Shown: positions 27,284 to 35,583, numbered from the stretch's first letter. The stretch: DNA of 64,000 nucleotides from Aliiroseovarius sp. F47248L (GCF_023016085.1 NZ_JALKBF010000001.1:496001-560000), one strand, 5' to 3'. A program made the numbers and translations. The notes: generated by a model from the sequence alone, not told the origin.

Positions 27284-28380
27284 CGGGATGCACCACCGAC
27301 ATCGCCCGGTGCCACGGCGACCGATTTTGCCACCGCAAAAACCGTGACACCGGGGTGTAAATCCATCGCTTTGACAGAGCGTTTCGTTACACGCGCCAAT
27401 ACACGTCCCGCAGCGGTATCAAGCGAGATGACGGCGCCCGGTCCATCGCTTGCCTGGATGTCTGCGATGGTGCCTGGCAAGATGTTCAGCGCCGACATGC
27501 CCTTAGGCCGGGAGTTCGACAAAATTACATCCTGCGCTGCGATGCGCAGACGCAGTTTTTCCCCGACAGCGCGATCAACATACGGTAAAAGAAAGGGCAG
27601 GCCGCCCGCCTCAAGTTCGGTCAAATCGTCGGGGTGATGGGCCGTCACCCGCGCTTCGATTACGGCGCCGATGTCACGCACACCACCAGGCCTGAAACTG
27701 GGATCGCCCAGTACCTCGGCAGCGGTTCCTTGACGAACCACCGTGCCCGCCTCCAGTGCCACTACAGTGGTTGCCAGTCGCGCAACCTCGGTCGCCGCAT
27801 GGGTGACATAGAGGATTGGGACATCGCTTTCGTCGCGCAACCGTTCGAAATATGGAAGGATTTCGCCTTTGCGGGCATCGTCCAGGGCGGCCAGTGGTTC
27901 GTCTGCCAAGATCAGTTTTGGGCGCGCCAACAGTGCGCGTCCGATTGCGACACGCTGCGTCTCACCACCCGACAGACGGGCGGGACGTCGGGGCAAGAGC
28001 GGGCCGATGCCCAACATTTCAACTACGCGATCAAAAGCAAGTTGGTTTTTGGCCTGTCCTGTAACCCACCGGGCGTAGTCCAGATTGCGTGCGACGCTCA
28101 TGTGTGGAAACAAGCGAGCATCCTGAAAGATGTATCCGAGTTGCCGTTTATGTGCGGGCAGGTGCAGGTTCTGCGCGCTGTCCATCAACACCTGATCCCC
28201 AACGACGATGCGCCCAGATGCTGAACGGCGAAGCCCCGCAACGGCATCAATGACCGATGTTTTGCCCGACCCCGACGTGCCGAACAGTACGGTCAGACCA
28301 GCGGGCACGTTGAACTTAACATCTAGCGTGAAGTTTTCCATCGCCTGTTGCAGATGGACGGACAGAACGGTCGTTGTCAT
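27280..28380 (-). CDS. modC: Molybdate ABC transporter ATP-binding protein
   Basis: The 366-residue ATPase has Walker A TVLFGTSGSGKTSVIDAVAG, signature ARLSGGETQRVAIGRALLARP, Walker B LILADEPLAALD and switch VTHAATEVARLA. The C-terminal ~130 residues are a MOP/TOBE oxyanion-binding domain (MSALNILPGTIADI, RVLARVTKRSVKAMDLHPG), which separates ModC from other importers. The first residues are of ModC type (VHLQQAMENFTLDVKFNVPAG). It is the last gene of modABC and overlaps modB by four bases. Confidence 0.93.
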   Translation of the reverse strand: MTTTVLSVHLQQAMENFTLDVKFNVPAGLTVLFGTSGSGKTSVIDAVAGLRRSASGRIVVGDQVLMDSAQNLHLPAHKRQLGYIFQDARLFPHMSVARNLDYARWVTGQAKNQLAFDRVVEMLGIGPLLPRRPARLSGGETQRVAIGRALLARPKLILADEPLAALDDARKGEILPYFERLRDESDVPILYVTHAATEVARLATTVVALEAGTVVRQGTAAEVLGDPSFRPGGVRDIGAVIEARVTAHHPDDLTELEAGGLPFLLPYVDRAVGEKLRLRIAAQDVILSNSRPKGMSALNILPGTIADIQASDGPGAVISLDTAAGRVLARVTKRSVKAMDLHPGVTVFAVAKSVAVAPGDVGGASR

Positions 28381-29072
28381 GCGCCTTCCATCCGTTTGGA
28401 AATACGTCGCGCAAAGATCTCGGATAGGATCAGCGCGGCCATGGCCACAACAATTGAAACGATGACCAAACGCATCGCTTGTATTTCGCCACCTGGAACT
28501 TGCAAAAAACTATATATGGCCGAAGGAAGCGTCTGGGTTTGACCCGGAATGTTCGACACAAACGTGATTGTCGCCCCAAACTCGCCCATCGCTTTGGCAA
28601 ATCCAAGGATCGTTCCTGTTAAAACACCAGGCAGGGCAAGTGGCAGGGTGACGGTGGCAAAGACATGCAAGTGGCTGGCACCAAGGGTCGCAGCAGCTTG
28701 CTCCAACCGCTGGTCAACCGCTTCGATGGACAGGCGGATCGCCCGCACCATCAAGGGAAACCCCATGATCGCAGCAGCAAGCGCAGCACCCGTCCATTGA
28801 AAAGCAATCCCCATGCCGACAGACTCAAGCAATCGTCCACCGGGGCCATTTACACCAAACACCAGCAAAAGCAGATAGCCGGTGACGACCGGGGGCAGGA
28901 TCAGGGGCAGGTGCACCAACCCGTTGGCGAACTGCTTGCCTGGAAACTTCCACCGCGCCAAGGCGTGCGAAACAAAGATGGCTGGCGGAAGGGACAGAAG
29001 AGTCGCCCAAAACGCCACCTTCAAGGACAGCGCGACCGCCTGCCATTCCTGCGGACCAAGCCAGTCAGTCAT
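28377..29072 (-). CDS. modB: Molybdate ABC transporter permease
   Basis: The 231-residue, five- to six-helix permease begins LGPQEWQAVALSLKVAFWATLL and has PLILPPVVTGYLLLLVFG. Its EAA-type loop is RLEQAAATLGASHLHVFATVTLPLALPG, followed by GFAKAMGEFGATITFVSNIPGQT, a ModB hallmark. It forms a homodimeric channel with ModC. ATGA overlaps tie it to modA and modC. Confidence 0.93.
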   Translation of the reverse strand: MTDWLGPQEWQAVALSLKVAFWATLLSLPPAIFVSHALARWKFPGKQFANGLVHLPLILPPVVTGYLLLLVFGVNGPGGRLLESVGMGIAFQWTGAALAAAIMGFPLMVRAIRLSIEAVDQRLEQAAATLGASHLHVFATVTLPLALPGVLTGTILGFAKAMGEFGATITFVSNIPGQTQTLPSAIYSFLQVPGGEIQAMRLVIVSIVVAMAALILSEIFARRISKRMEGA

Positions 29073-29881
29073 GACCCATCCAACGTGATGAAGCCATGAT
29101 GTTCAAAGATCGCTATCGCAGCGTCCTGCTGTAGCCAAATTAGAAAGTCACGCGCCGTGTCTGCGTTGTCGCCGGCAACAGCAGCGGCGGGATATTGAAT
29201 GGCAGGGTGGCTGTCGGCAGGAAACGCCATTTCCACCTGCACCCTAAGTTCGGCTTTCGCATCACTCTCATAGACAATCCCAAGGGGTGTTTGCCTAAGC
29301 GCCACAAGCGCCAGTGCTGCGCGAACATTGTCAGTTTGTGCAACAAGTGGTGCGACGGCTTCCCATTGGCCCAATGTCTCAAGCGCCGCCTTGCCATATA
29401 TCCCGGCAGGAACGGCTTCAACCAGACCCATCGCCAAGCGACGACCGCCCAGGTATCCGGCAAGGTTGGATAGTTCGTCGGGGGTAAGTGGCGTTTCTCC
29501 GTTCGGCGCAACAAGCACCAATGTGTTGCTTAGAAATTCAACGCGCGTGTCGGGAATGATTTGTCCGTTGTCTTCCAGAACATCCATCCAATCGGCGTTG
29601 GCCGAGATGAAAACATCCGCCGGGGCGCCCAGCGAAATCTGGCGCGCCAACACCGATGATCCTGCATAAGACCGGCTGACTTTGTGGCCAGTCTGAATTT
29701 CGTACTCTAAGACGGCAGAATCCAGCGCCTCTTTCAGGCTTGCAGCGGCAAAGACGGTGATTTCATCTGCTTGTGCTGGAGACGGGCTGATACAGGCCAC
29801 AAAGGCCGTTGCTGAAAAGACCAGCATGGCGACGCTGCGACACAGCAAACTGATGTATGAAAAGATGCGAGAGGCAAACAT
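29069..29881 (-). CDS. modA: Periplasmic molybdate-binding protein
   Basis: This is a 270-residue binding protein. From the ATG at 29879-29881 it has a long signal region ending SPSPAQA, then DEITVFAAASLKEALDSAV, in which AAASL is the ModA oxyanion loop, SYAGSSVLARQISLGAPADVFISAN (second Ser ligand), and NTLVLVAPNG. A later ATG at 29825-29827 could also serve. Neither has a clear Shine-Dalgarno, so the start is uncertain. A ModE-like palindrome touches the upstream ATG. First gene of modABC. Confidence 0.9.
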   Translation of the reverse strand: MFASRIFSYISLLCRSVAMLVFSATAFVACISPSPAQADEITVFAAASLKEALDSAVLEYEIQTGHKVSRSYAGSSVLARQISLGAPADVFISANADWMDVLEDNGQIIPDTRVEFLSNTLVLVAPNGETPLTPDELSNLAGYLGGRRLAMGLVEAVPAGIYGKAALETLGQWEAVAPLVAQTDNVRAALALVALRQTPLGIVYESDAKAELRVQVEMAFPADSHPAIQYPAAAVAGDNADTARDFLIWLQQDAAIAIFEHHGFITLDGS

Positions 29882-29883
29882 GA

Positions 29884-29901
29884 TCGTTGTGCAGATAACG
29901 A
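29884..29901. promoter_or_regulatory. ModE-like imperfect palindrome at the modA start
   Basis: TCGTT and AACGA ends plus one inner matched pair form an 18-bp imperfect dyad, like the CGTTA..TAACG core of ModE boxes. It begins three bases upstream of the modA ATG. Repression by molybdate-loaded ModE is the likely role. Confidence 0.4.
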
Positions 29902-29989
29902 CATGCGGGCGAAAGCAGCAAGGCCTTTTGCTGCAACGGATCAGGCGCAAGGGTCGTGGCAATTCCGCCCCATGCGCCTGATCGTGGTG

Positions 29990-30499
29990 TTATTCCGCCG
30001 CGTCGCGTTTTGGCAAAACCCAGTCGGGGCGCACGAAGTGACAGGTGTATCCGTTGGGAATACGCTCAAGATAGTCCTGATGCTCTGGCTCGGCTTCCCA
30101 GAAGTCGCTGACGGGTTCGACTTCGGTCACGACTTTTCCGGGCCACAGGCCAGAAGCGTCCACGTCAGCGATTGTATCCATGGCTTCGGCTTTTTGCGCG
30201 TCATCCACGTAGTAGATCGCCGACCGATATGACGGGCCGGTGTCATTGCCTTGTCGCATGGGCGTGGTGGGATCATGGATCTGGAAGAAAAATTCCAGCA
30301 GCCGACGAAAGGATATCTTCGCAGGGTCAAAAATGATCTCGATTCCTTCGGCGTGGGTGCCGTGGTTGCGATAGGTCGCATTTGGCACATCACCGCCTGT
30401 ATATCCCACACGGGTCGAAATCACGCCGGGCAGTTTGCGGATCAAATCCTGCATGCCCCAAAAACATCCGCCTGCCAGAACCGCTCGTTCGTGTGTCAT
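29990..30499 (-). CDS. msrA: Peptide-methionine (S)-S-oxide reductase
   Basis: The 169-residue MsrA has the catalytic Cys in [19 protein letters not shown] near residue 13, the substrate pocket ([28 protein letters not shown]) and [23 protein letters not shown]. It reduces the S-epimer of methionine sulfoxide in proteins. C-terminal resolving Cys residues are fewer than in some MsrA (one in YTCHFVRP). It follows msrB with a one-base stop/start overlap (TGATG), so both epimers are repaired from one transcript. Confidence 0.94.
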   Translation of the reverse strand: MTHERAVLAGGCFWGMQDLIRKLPGVISTRVGYTGGDVPNATYRNHGTHAEGIEIIFDPAKISFRRLLEFFFQIHDPTTPMRQGNDTGPSYRSAIYYVDDAQKAEAMDTIADVDASGLWPGKVVTEVEPVSDFWEAEPEHQDYLERIPNGYTCHFVRPDWVLPKRDAAE

Positions 30500-30945
30500 C
30501 AGATATCCTCCACTTGGTTAAGATAGGCACCATAGCCTTCCGCTTCCATTGCATCGCGATGCACAAACCGGAGTGAAGCCGAATTGATGCAATATCGCAG
30601 ACCACCCCGGTCCGTCGGCCCATCCGGGAACACGTGACCCAGGTGGCTGTCGCCATGGGTTGATCGAACCTCAGTCCGTACCATGCCCAAGGTCGCGTCT
30701 TGTAACTCCTTGATGTGGGCGGTTTCGATCGGTTTTGTAAAACTAGGCCACCCGCAACCGCTTTCATATTTATCCGAGGATGCAAACAAGGGCTCGCCCG
30801 AGACGATATCGACATAGATTCCAGGTTCTTTGTTGCCAAGATATTCGCCACTACCGGGTCTCTCCGTACCGTTTTCCTGTGTCACGCGATACTGTTCCGG
30901 TGACAGTTTGGCGATGGCGTCAGCGGATTTTTCATATGTGCTCAC
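30499..30945 (-). CDS. msrB: Peptide-methionine (R)-S-oxide reductase
   Basis: This 148-residue MsrB shows [19 protein letters not shown], containing the substrate loop, [19 protein letters not shown], and the catalytic Cys in [13 protein letters not shown]. The classic structural zinc CxxC pairs of many MsrB proteins are absent, so this is the zinc-free type. A short inverted repeat (30980-31000, TAGATG/CATCTA) lies in its upstream region. It is the last core gene before the integrated element. Confidence 0.94.
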   Translation of the reverse strand: MSTYEKSADAIAKLSPEQYRVTQENGTERPGSGEYLGNKEPGIYVDIVSGEPLFASSDKYESGCGWPSFTKPIETAHIKELQDATLGMVRTEVRSTHGDSHLGHVFPDGPTDRGGLRYCINSASLRFVHRDAMEAEGYGAYLNQVEDI

Positions 30946-31160
30946 TTCATTACCCCCTTTGGCATTGCAGATCAGTCTCTAGATGGGGATTGTACATCTA
31001 ATTTTCCATGGGTCAGCGATCGTCGAACCGGTAGGCACGCATCGTAAGCTGAATAGAGGTTTAGCTGATATTTGTCTTGCGGAGATCGGCGCTCAACCCT
31101 CACGCGACTGGTGGCGCGGGCTTGGGCACCGGATATAGCAGGGGTTCTTGAAAAACATGC

Positions 31161-31208
31161 TGGAGGCGAGTACCGGAATCGAACCGGTGTACACGGATTT
31201 GCAATCCG
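31161..31208 (-). tRNA. tRNA-Cys(GCA) 3' half, truncated: attachment-site remnant
   Basis: Read on the minus strand, this is the anticodon stem-loop with GCA, the variable loop, T arm (ACCGG-TTCGATT-CCGGT), 3' acceptor strand ACTCGCC and discriminator T plus encoded CCA. The D arm and 5' acceptor (expected GGCGAGT) are missing; the adjacent sequence is unrelated AT-rich DNA. Half-tRNA copies like this mark one att end of elements that integrate into tRNA genes. The intact gene would be at the other end. Confidence 0.85.
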
Positions 31209-31444
31209 GAAAATTTCGTTGATTTCAAAGGGAAAAATTGTAAACGGACTTGTTTCGTTCAGGGTCACTTTTCAATAGGTTACGAGGCCCAAGTAAACGG
31301 TTTTTCACAGTCTCCCGCTCTGGCGAAAGGGCAAAGAAAAACCGCTGAGGGGGCGGCCACCCACCTCAACGGCATAGAAGAATATTTCCGTCTCCAAACA
31401 TATGGCATTTTCGGTCTGACCTCAACCCAATTGGCGGTGAGATC

Positions 31445-32308
31445 ATGAGCTGGCGTATCGCAAATGAATGCGCCGAGCGCCGCTTTGGCAGCGCTGCGCG
31501 CAAGCAGATCATCATGTTCCTCGCCGACAAGGCGAGCGATGACGGCTCGGGCATCTGGTGCTCCAAGGGGACGATCCAGCGCCACACAGAGCTTAGCGAG
31601 AGCACGGTGAAGCGCACCATCATCGACTTTCTGCGCGAAGGCATTCTGATCGAGACGGGGCGGCGGCACTGCAAGAATGGCTACACCGTCATTTACCGCA
31701 TCGTTCTTGAGCGCGTAGCCGCGCTCGAACCCACGGCCGAGCCCGATATTGAGACGGGGGTCACTGTGAACCCCGTCCAGCCTGAACCCGGTACGGGGTC
31801 CACGGTGAACGGGGTACGGGGTTCACGGTGGACCCCAAACCATCCTAAAACCATCCATAAACCACCTACGCGCAGGCGCGAGGCGGCGGAGGAGGTTGAA
31901 GATCTTGAAGCTGAGAAGATCTTGTCGGCCTATCCCGAAGACAGGATCCGAGACCGGCGAACCAGTCTGCGTCTGATCTCAGCGGCTGTGAAGGCCGGTG
32001 TGACGCCCTATGACCTGCTGCAGGCGGTCAAAGCCTATGCCAAGGAAAGCGAAGGCTTCACGCGCAGCAAGGTCTGTTTCTCGGATAACTGGTTCAAGAT
32101 GCGCCGGTGGGAGAAGGGACTTGCCCAGGTACAGGCGGACCGCGAGAAGGCACGAGAGGCCGAAGCCAAAGGCCGTGCGAGCCTTGCCGAGTGGATCCAC
32201 GAGCGCCATCCATTGTGCCGCCACATCACAAACCGACAGATCGAGGACTTGATCGCGTCAGAGCTGGTGACGCCCGAACAGGTTCGCGCTGCGGGGCTGC
32301 AGGCGTGA
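31445..32308 (+). CDS. Winged-HTH replication-initiator-like protein of the element backbone
   Basis: The 287-residue protein has an N-terminal winged HTH (KQIIMFLADKASDDGSGIW, then KGTIQRHTELSESTVKRTII, wing GRRHCKNGYTVIYRI). A Pro/Thr/Val-rich middle is encoded by palindromic repeats (31757-31836). A C-terminal part (RDRRTSLRLISAAVKAGVT; YAKESEGFTRSKVCFSDNWF; CRHITNRQIEDLIASELVTPEQ) follows. Arrangement and internal iterons resemble phage O-type or plasmid initiators, which bind repeats inside their own gene. It is the first gene inside the tRNA boundary. A copy of its last 13 codons recurs at 35990-36037. Initiator function is inference; a regulator is the alternative. Confidence 0.6.
   Translation: MSWRIANECAERRFGSAARKQIIMFLADKASDDGSGIWCSKGTIQRHTELSESTVKRTIIDFLREGILIETGRRHCKNGYTVIYRIVLERVAALEPTAEPDIETGVTVNPVQPEPGTGSTVNGVRGSRWTPNHPKTIHKPPTRRREAAEEVEDLEAEKILSAYPEDRIRDRRTSLRLISAAVKAGVTPYDLLQAVKAYAKESEGFTRSKVCFSDNWFKMRRWEKGLAQVQADREKAREAEAKGRASLAEWIHERHPLCRHITNRQIEDLIASELVTPEQVRAAGLQA
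31757..31836. repeat. Three palindromic iterons inside the initiator-like gene
   Basis: Three copies of a GGGGTYCACNGTGRACCCC-type palindrome: 31757-31774, 31795-31810 (right arm divergent) and 31818-31836. The second and third also form a direct repeat with 23-bp phase (GGTACGGGGT at 31790 and 31813). The phasing, about two helical turns, is typical of initiator-binding iterons, so this is a candidate replication origin. Confidence 0.55.
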
Positions 32309-32325
32309 GTGTCGTTGTGCAATTT

Positions 32326-32347
32326 GAGATATGCCTTTCCATATCTC
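32326..32347. repeat. Inverted repeat GAGATATG/CATATCTC after the initiator-like gene
   Basis: Perfect 8-bp arms with a 6-bp spacer lie 18 bp past the stop at 32308. A partial echo (TTGAGATA) follows near 32366. No T-run follows, so it may be a weak terminator or a protein site. Confidence 0.4.
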
Positions 32348-32439
32348 AGAAACGGCATTGTTTCTTGAGATAAGGCTGATGATGAGGTTTCGAATATGAT
32401 GCTCAGATCATACCCGCTCTTTATGGTGCATAGATCATA

Positions 32440-32468
32440 TTGACAATTTATGACTTAGAGGTCATATG
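32440..32468 (+). promoter_or_regulatory. hipBA promoter with overlapping TATGAC-N6-GTCATA operator
   Basis: TTGACA at 32440-32445 and CATATG at 32463-32468 are separated by 17 bp. The inverted repeat TATGAC/GTCATA (32449-32466) lies between and over the -10 element. This is the expected geometry for autorepression by the HipB antitoxin encoded 20 bp downstream. Confidence 0.6.
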
Positions 32469-32487
32469 TGGCGACAGGAGAACCGCA

Positions 32488-32739
32488 ATGAAGCACCTCG
32501 TTCGTACATCAAAAAACTTGGGCCACGCAATTCGCGAAGCTCGAAAGGCAAAGAACCTTACCCAAAAGGAACTCGCCTCGATGAGCGGTGTCTGGCAAGA
32601 GACAATTTCCAAAATCGAGAACGGCAGCGGCGGAACCAAGCTGGAAACGGTATTCGATTTGATCGCGGCCTTGGAGCTCGAAATTACGGTGACCGAGCGC
32701 AGCAAAGGCGTATCAGACGGGCTTGAGGACATCTTCTGA
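32488..32739 (+). CDS. HipB-like antitoxin, XRE-family HTH
   Basis: The 83-residue DNA-binding protein begins at the ATG at 32488, with GGAG 7 nt upstream. The XRE HTH reads GHAIREARKAKNLTQKELASMSGVWQETISKIENG and is followed by GGTKLETVFDLIAALELEI, the HipB C-terminal strand-helix. Paired with the HipA kinase gene one base after its stop. HipB neutralises HipA and represses the operon by binding the palindrome in the promoter. Confidence 0.85.
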   Translation: MKHLVRTSKNLGHAIREARKAKNLTQKELASMSGVWQETISKIENGSGGTKLETVFDLIAALELEITVTERSKGVSDGLEDIF

Positions 32740-32740
32740 C

Positions 32741-34042
32741 ATGGGCCGCAAGCGCAGCTACATACCGCTGAAAGTTTTCCTGAACGCGCGGCTCGTGGGT
32801 CAATTGGTGCGTGAGCCCTCGGGCGGCGTCAGTTTCGCCTATGCACGAGATTGGCTCGATTGGGAGCACCGGATGCCGGTGTCGCTATCGTTGCCATTGC
32901 GGGAAAACCGGTACAGCGGCACGCCTGTGATGGCCGTCTTTGACAACCTGTTGCCTGACAGTGACCTCATCCGCCGAAGGGTCGCGGAACGCGTGGGGGC
33001 CGAGGGCGTAGATGCCTTCAGCATGCTGTCACAAATTGGACGCGACTGTGTTGGAGCGCTGCAGTTTCTGCCTGATGGGCAAGAGCCCCAGCCATTGTCC
33101 GAGTTAACTGGAGAACCTGTTGACGAGGAACAGATCGGGGCCATTTTGAGCGACCTCGACCTCGCGCCACTGGGTATCCGCCGCGAGAATGACTTCCGAA
33201 TTTCAGTAGCTGGCGCACAGGAAAAAACGGCCCTTCTTCGCAAAGACGGCCAGTGGATTGAGCCAACCGGCACAACGCCAACCACCCACATCATCAAGCC
33301 CCAAATCGGCAGGCTACCCAACGGCATGGACCTGTCCGACAGCGTTGAAAACGAATACTTGTGCCTGAAGCTGATGGAAGCGTTTGGGCTTAGAGCTGCG
33401 AATGTCGAAATGGCTCAGTTTGGCGACAAGAAAGCCTTGGTGGTTGAGCGTTTTGACCGGCGCTGGACGTCTGATGGCCGCTTGATCCGTTTGCCGCAGG
33501 AGGACTGCTGCCAAGCGCTATCTGTTGTGCCCACGCAAAAGTACCAGAACGAGGGCGGCCCAGGTATCTCAGATATCATGGAACTCTTGTTGGGGAGTGA
33601 TGATCCCAACAATGATCGGTACGATTTTTTCAAAGCGAATGTCCTGTTCTGGCTGCTGGGCGCGACAGACGGGCATGGTAAGAACTTCAGCGTCAGTCTT
33701 TTGCCCGGAGGGCGTTTTCACATGACGCCACTGTACGACGTTCTGACGGTGCAACCGACAGTCGACGCCCGGCAGATCGAGCGGAAATACTTCAAGCTCG
33801 CTATGAACTTCGGCAACTCGAACCACTACAAAGTGGCGAACATCCTGGGCCGCCACATCGTGGAGACCGGCGTGCAATCCGGCTTGTCCCGCGCAGTCGT
33901 GCAGGGCCTGTTCGAAGAACTACAGGAGACCTCGCACGCGATCGTTGAGGCCACGTTCAATCAGCTGCCAGAGGGTTTTTCAGAGGCGTTGCTTGCCTCG
34001 ATCGACGGGGCTTTGAAATCGAGGCTGCACCTGTTGAGTTAA
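32741..34042 (+). CDS. HipA-like serine/threonine kinase toxin
   Basis: The 433-residue kinase has the N-terminal subdomain (KVFLNARLVGQLVREPSGG, MAVFDNLLPDSDLIRRRV) and the catalytic core: ISVAGAQEKTALL (phosphate-binding loop), HIIKPQI (ATP Lys), ENEYLCLKLMEAFGL, VERFDR, WLLGATDGHGKNFSV with the catalytic Asp and Asn, and MTPLYDV (metal site). It phosphorylates a translation factor or tRNA synthetase to induce dormancy; the target is unknown. All key residues look intact. It is the first of two HipBA modules in this cargo region. Confidence 0.86.
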   Translation: MGRKRSYIPLKVFLNARLVGQLVREPSGGVSFAYARDWLDWEHRMPVSLSLPLRENRYSGTPVMAVFDNLLPDSDLIRRRVAERVGAEGVDAFSMLSQIGRDCVGALQFLPDGQEPQPLSELTGEPVDEEQIGAILSDLDLAPLGIRRENDFRISVAGAQEKTALLRKDGQWIEPTGTTPTTHIIKPQIGRLPNGMDLSDSVENEYLCLKLMEAFGLRAANVEMAQFGDKKALVVERFDRRWTSDGRLIRLPQEDCCQALSVVPTQKYQNEGGPGISDIMELLLGSDDPNNDRYDFFKANVLFWLLGATDGHGKNFSVSLLPGGRFHMTPLYDVLTVQPTVDARQIERKYFKLAMNFGNSNHYKVANILGRHIVETGVQSGLSRAVVQGLFEELQETSHAIVEATFNQLPEGFSEALLASIDGALKSRLHLLS

Positions 34043-34115
34043 TGCTCACAAATAGGGTTGCGCCAAAATATCTACCTTAATCCATGCGTGAATCGCAGAG
34101 CAATATTGGGCACAG

Positions 34116-34197
34116 AAACGGCATGAACTGGGCGCATCGACGAACAGGTTGATGTTATCGCTTTTTCGGTGATCGATCTGTAGCATCAGCGCTTTAC
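34116..34197 (-). pseudogene. Fragment of an AbiEii-like nucleotidyltransferase gene
   Basis: About 82 bp match part of the intact gene at 34905 (its 35380-35460 region). Read on the minus strand it encodes ALMLQIDHRKSDNINLFVD, against ALMLQIDHRESHDIDLFVD in the intact copy. It has no start, no further frame and no ribosome site. The surrounding 34043-34347 gap holds no other gene. Confidence 0.75.
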
Positions 34198-34347
34198 TCC
34201 TGCCTAAACCGAGCTCGTCCTTTGGTGAGAGGTTTCACCAATTTCGGAAGATCTTCATTTTATGAACGAACTGTTGGTTGCATTTACGTTTATTTCGATT
34301 ATTTCGAGTAGGATGCAGGATCCCATCGCGTGAAAAGGAAAGAACCC

Positions 34348-34812
34348 ATGATGATCCAAGCAAAAGAAACGTTCTCAGAACGTTTGCCGGATCAGGTCGA
34401 AATTGAAAATGCCGACAGTCTTCGCCGCATCCTTGCCTCGCAGGTGAAGGGTGATGAGGCGGTTGAGCTTCGGCTGGCATTTGGCGAGAAGCAGATTGAA
34501 TCTGTGACGTTGGCCCCAGCCCTCGCGGCATCCTTGATGGAGTTGTTGCGGTTGGTTTCAAGCGGCAGAGGGTTCCGGATGATCCCTGTGGATGCAGAGC
34601 TGACGACCCAGCAAGCGGCCGATTTGTTGAACATGTCGCGCCCACACCTGGTGAAACTTCTAGAAGACGGGGAAATCGCCTTCTTCAAAACAGGTCGGCA
34701 TCGTCGTGTGAAAGCAGCAGATCTGTTTGAATACAAAAAGAAACGCGACACTGATCGTTCTGACGCGCTGTCTGACCTCGCGGCGATGGACATGGAGGGC
34801 GATCTTTTGTGA
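34348..34812 (+). CDS. HTH (excisionase/MerR-like fold) antitoxin of a PIN-type TA pair
   Basis: The 154-residue protein starts at the ATG at 34348, with AAGGA upstream. The N-terminal ~75 residues (ENADSLRRILASQVKGDEAVELRLAFGE) are a small domain typical of this antitoxin type. The C-terminal HTH is LTTQQAADLLNMSRPHLVKLLEDGEI, with the wing FFKTGRHRRVKAADLFEYKKKR, an excisionase-fold DNA binder. Such genes usually overlap a PIN-domain toxin. Here a GTGA overlap (34809-34812) leads into a frame beginning VSDYADR that stops after 37 codons. The antitoxin thus appears orphaned. Confidence 0.7.
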   Translation: MMIQAKETFSERLPDQVEIENADSLRRILASQVKGDEAVELRLAFGEKQIESVTLAPALAASLMELLRLVSSGRGFRMIPVDAELTTQQAADLLNMSRPHLVKLLEDGEIAFFKTGRHRRVKAADLFEYKKKRDTDRSDALSDLAAMDMEGDLL

Positions 34813-34922
34813 GTGACTATGCCGACCGATTGCCCGATTTAAGCTGTTGTGAGTCCGACGTCAGCCGCCTTCCGAACAACTGTCCAGCTGGGGCAGGAGG
34901 CATGCTATTGGGTGATTTTTGA
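34809..34922 (+). pseudogene. Remnant of a PIN-domain toxin gene (first codons only)
   Basis: The frame starts with GTG overlapping the antitoxin stop and reads VSDYADR, like the opening of PIN toxins in such pairs, then becomes unrelated (LPDLSCCESD...) and ends at TGA 34920-34922. No PIN acidic residues remain. Its end overlaps the 3' end of the opposite-strand gene at 34905, which suggests deletion during insertion of that module. Confidence 0.5.
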
Positions 34923-35573
34923 AAATAGTTCAATCGCCGATGCCTGAGCCGTCTTGGTCAAGTCTGAGAAATCCTCGCGAACAGTTAAGCCCGAAAGGAT
35001 GCCCTGCGCGAGCGCAGGGCTCATCTGTTCAGCAACATTTTTTGCAAGCCCCACTTCCTTGGGAAAAGCTGAAAGAGCATTGACGACATAGTCGTCGCCG
35101 AAGACTTTCTGAACCGCTGCAATGTCGAACATATCACGTGGCTGCAGGTTCCACCCCCTGTGGAAAACTTTCTTGGCAATAATTTCGCTTGGGTTTTCAA
35201 GCAGAATTTGATGGCCGTTGACCTCGGTTGTGGTGGCATAGCCGTCGGTGAGCCAGCCGCAGCAAATGACATCGATCTCGCCGACCTCGTCAAAAACGAT
35301 CTTTAGAGACTGCGTGCCGTCAGAGGCATAGCTGCTGGGACGCAGGTCGAGGGCGAAGTCTTGCGTTTCTGGGTTCATAAACGGCATGAGCTGAGGATCA
35401 TCGACGAAGAGGTCGATGTCATGGCTTTCGCGGTGATCGATCTGTAGCATCAGAGCGGTACCCCCACCCAACGTCCAACGATCGATGATGAGTGCGTCTT
35501 TGTTTGCCTGTTCAATGATGGAAATGGCGATGTCGAAGAGATCGCTCCAGCGACTCGGGGAAGGCGCATTCAT
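34905..35573 (-). CDS. AbiEii/AbiGii-type nucleotidyltransferase, toxin-like
   Basis: This 222-residue protein begins at the ATG at 35571-35573. The nucleotidyltransferase signature is WTLGGGTALMLQIDHRESHDIDLFVDD, with the GG..S-like turn and DIDLF aspartates. It is followed by PSEIIAKKVFHRGWNLQPRDMFDIAAV, where K and RD are conserved in the AbiEii/DUF1814 family. AbiEii toxins block growth by modifying tRNA. It lies 10 bp after a small gene on the same strand (35584), which may be its antitoxin. An 82-bp fragment of a second copy lies at 34116. Confidence 0.75.
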   Translation of the reverse strand: MNAPSPSRWSDLFDIAISIIEQANKDALIIDRWTLGGGTALMLQIDHRESHDIDLFVDDPQLMPFMNPETQDFALDLRPSSYASDGTQSLKIVFDEVGEIDVICCGWLTDGYATTTEVNGHQILLENPSEIIAKKVFHRGWNLQPRDMFDIAAVQKVFGDDYVVNALSAFPKEVGLAKNVAEQMSPALAQGILSGLTVREDFSDLTKTAQASAIELFSKITQ

Positions 35574-35583
35574 CCTGAGGTGC

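Noticed and set aside
31161..31300. A functional tRNA-Cys at the boundary
   Set aside because: Only the 3' half is present. The adjacent bases cannot form a D arm or the GGCGAGT acceptor strand.
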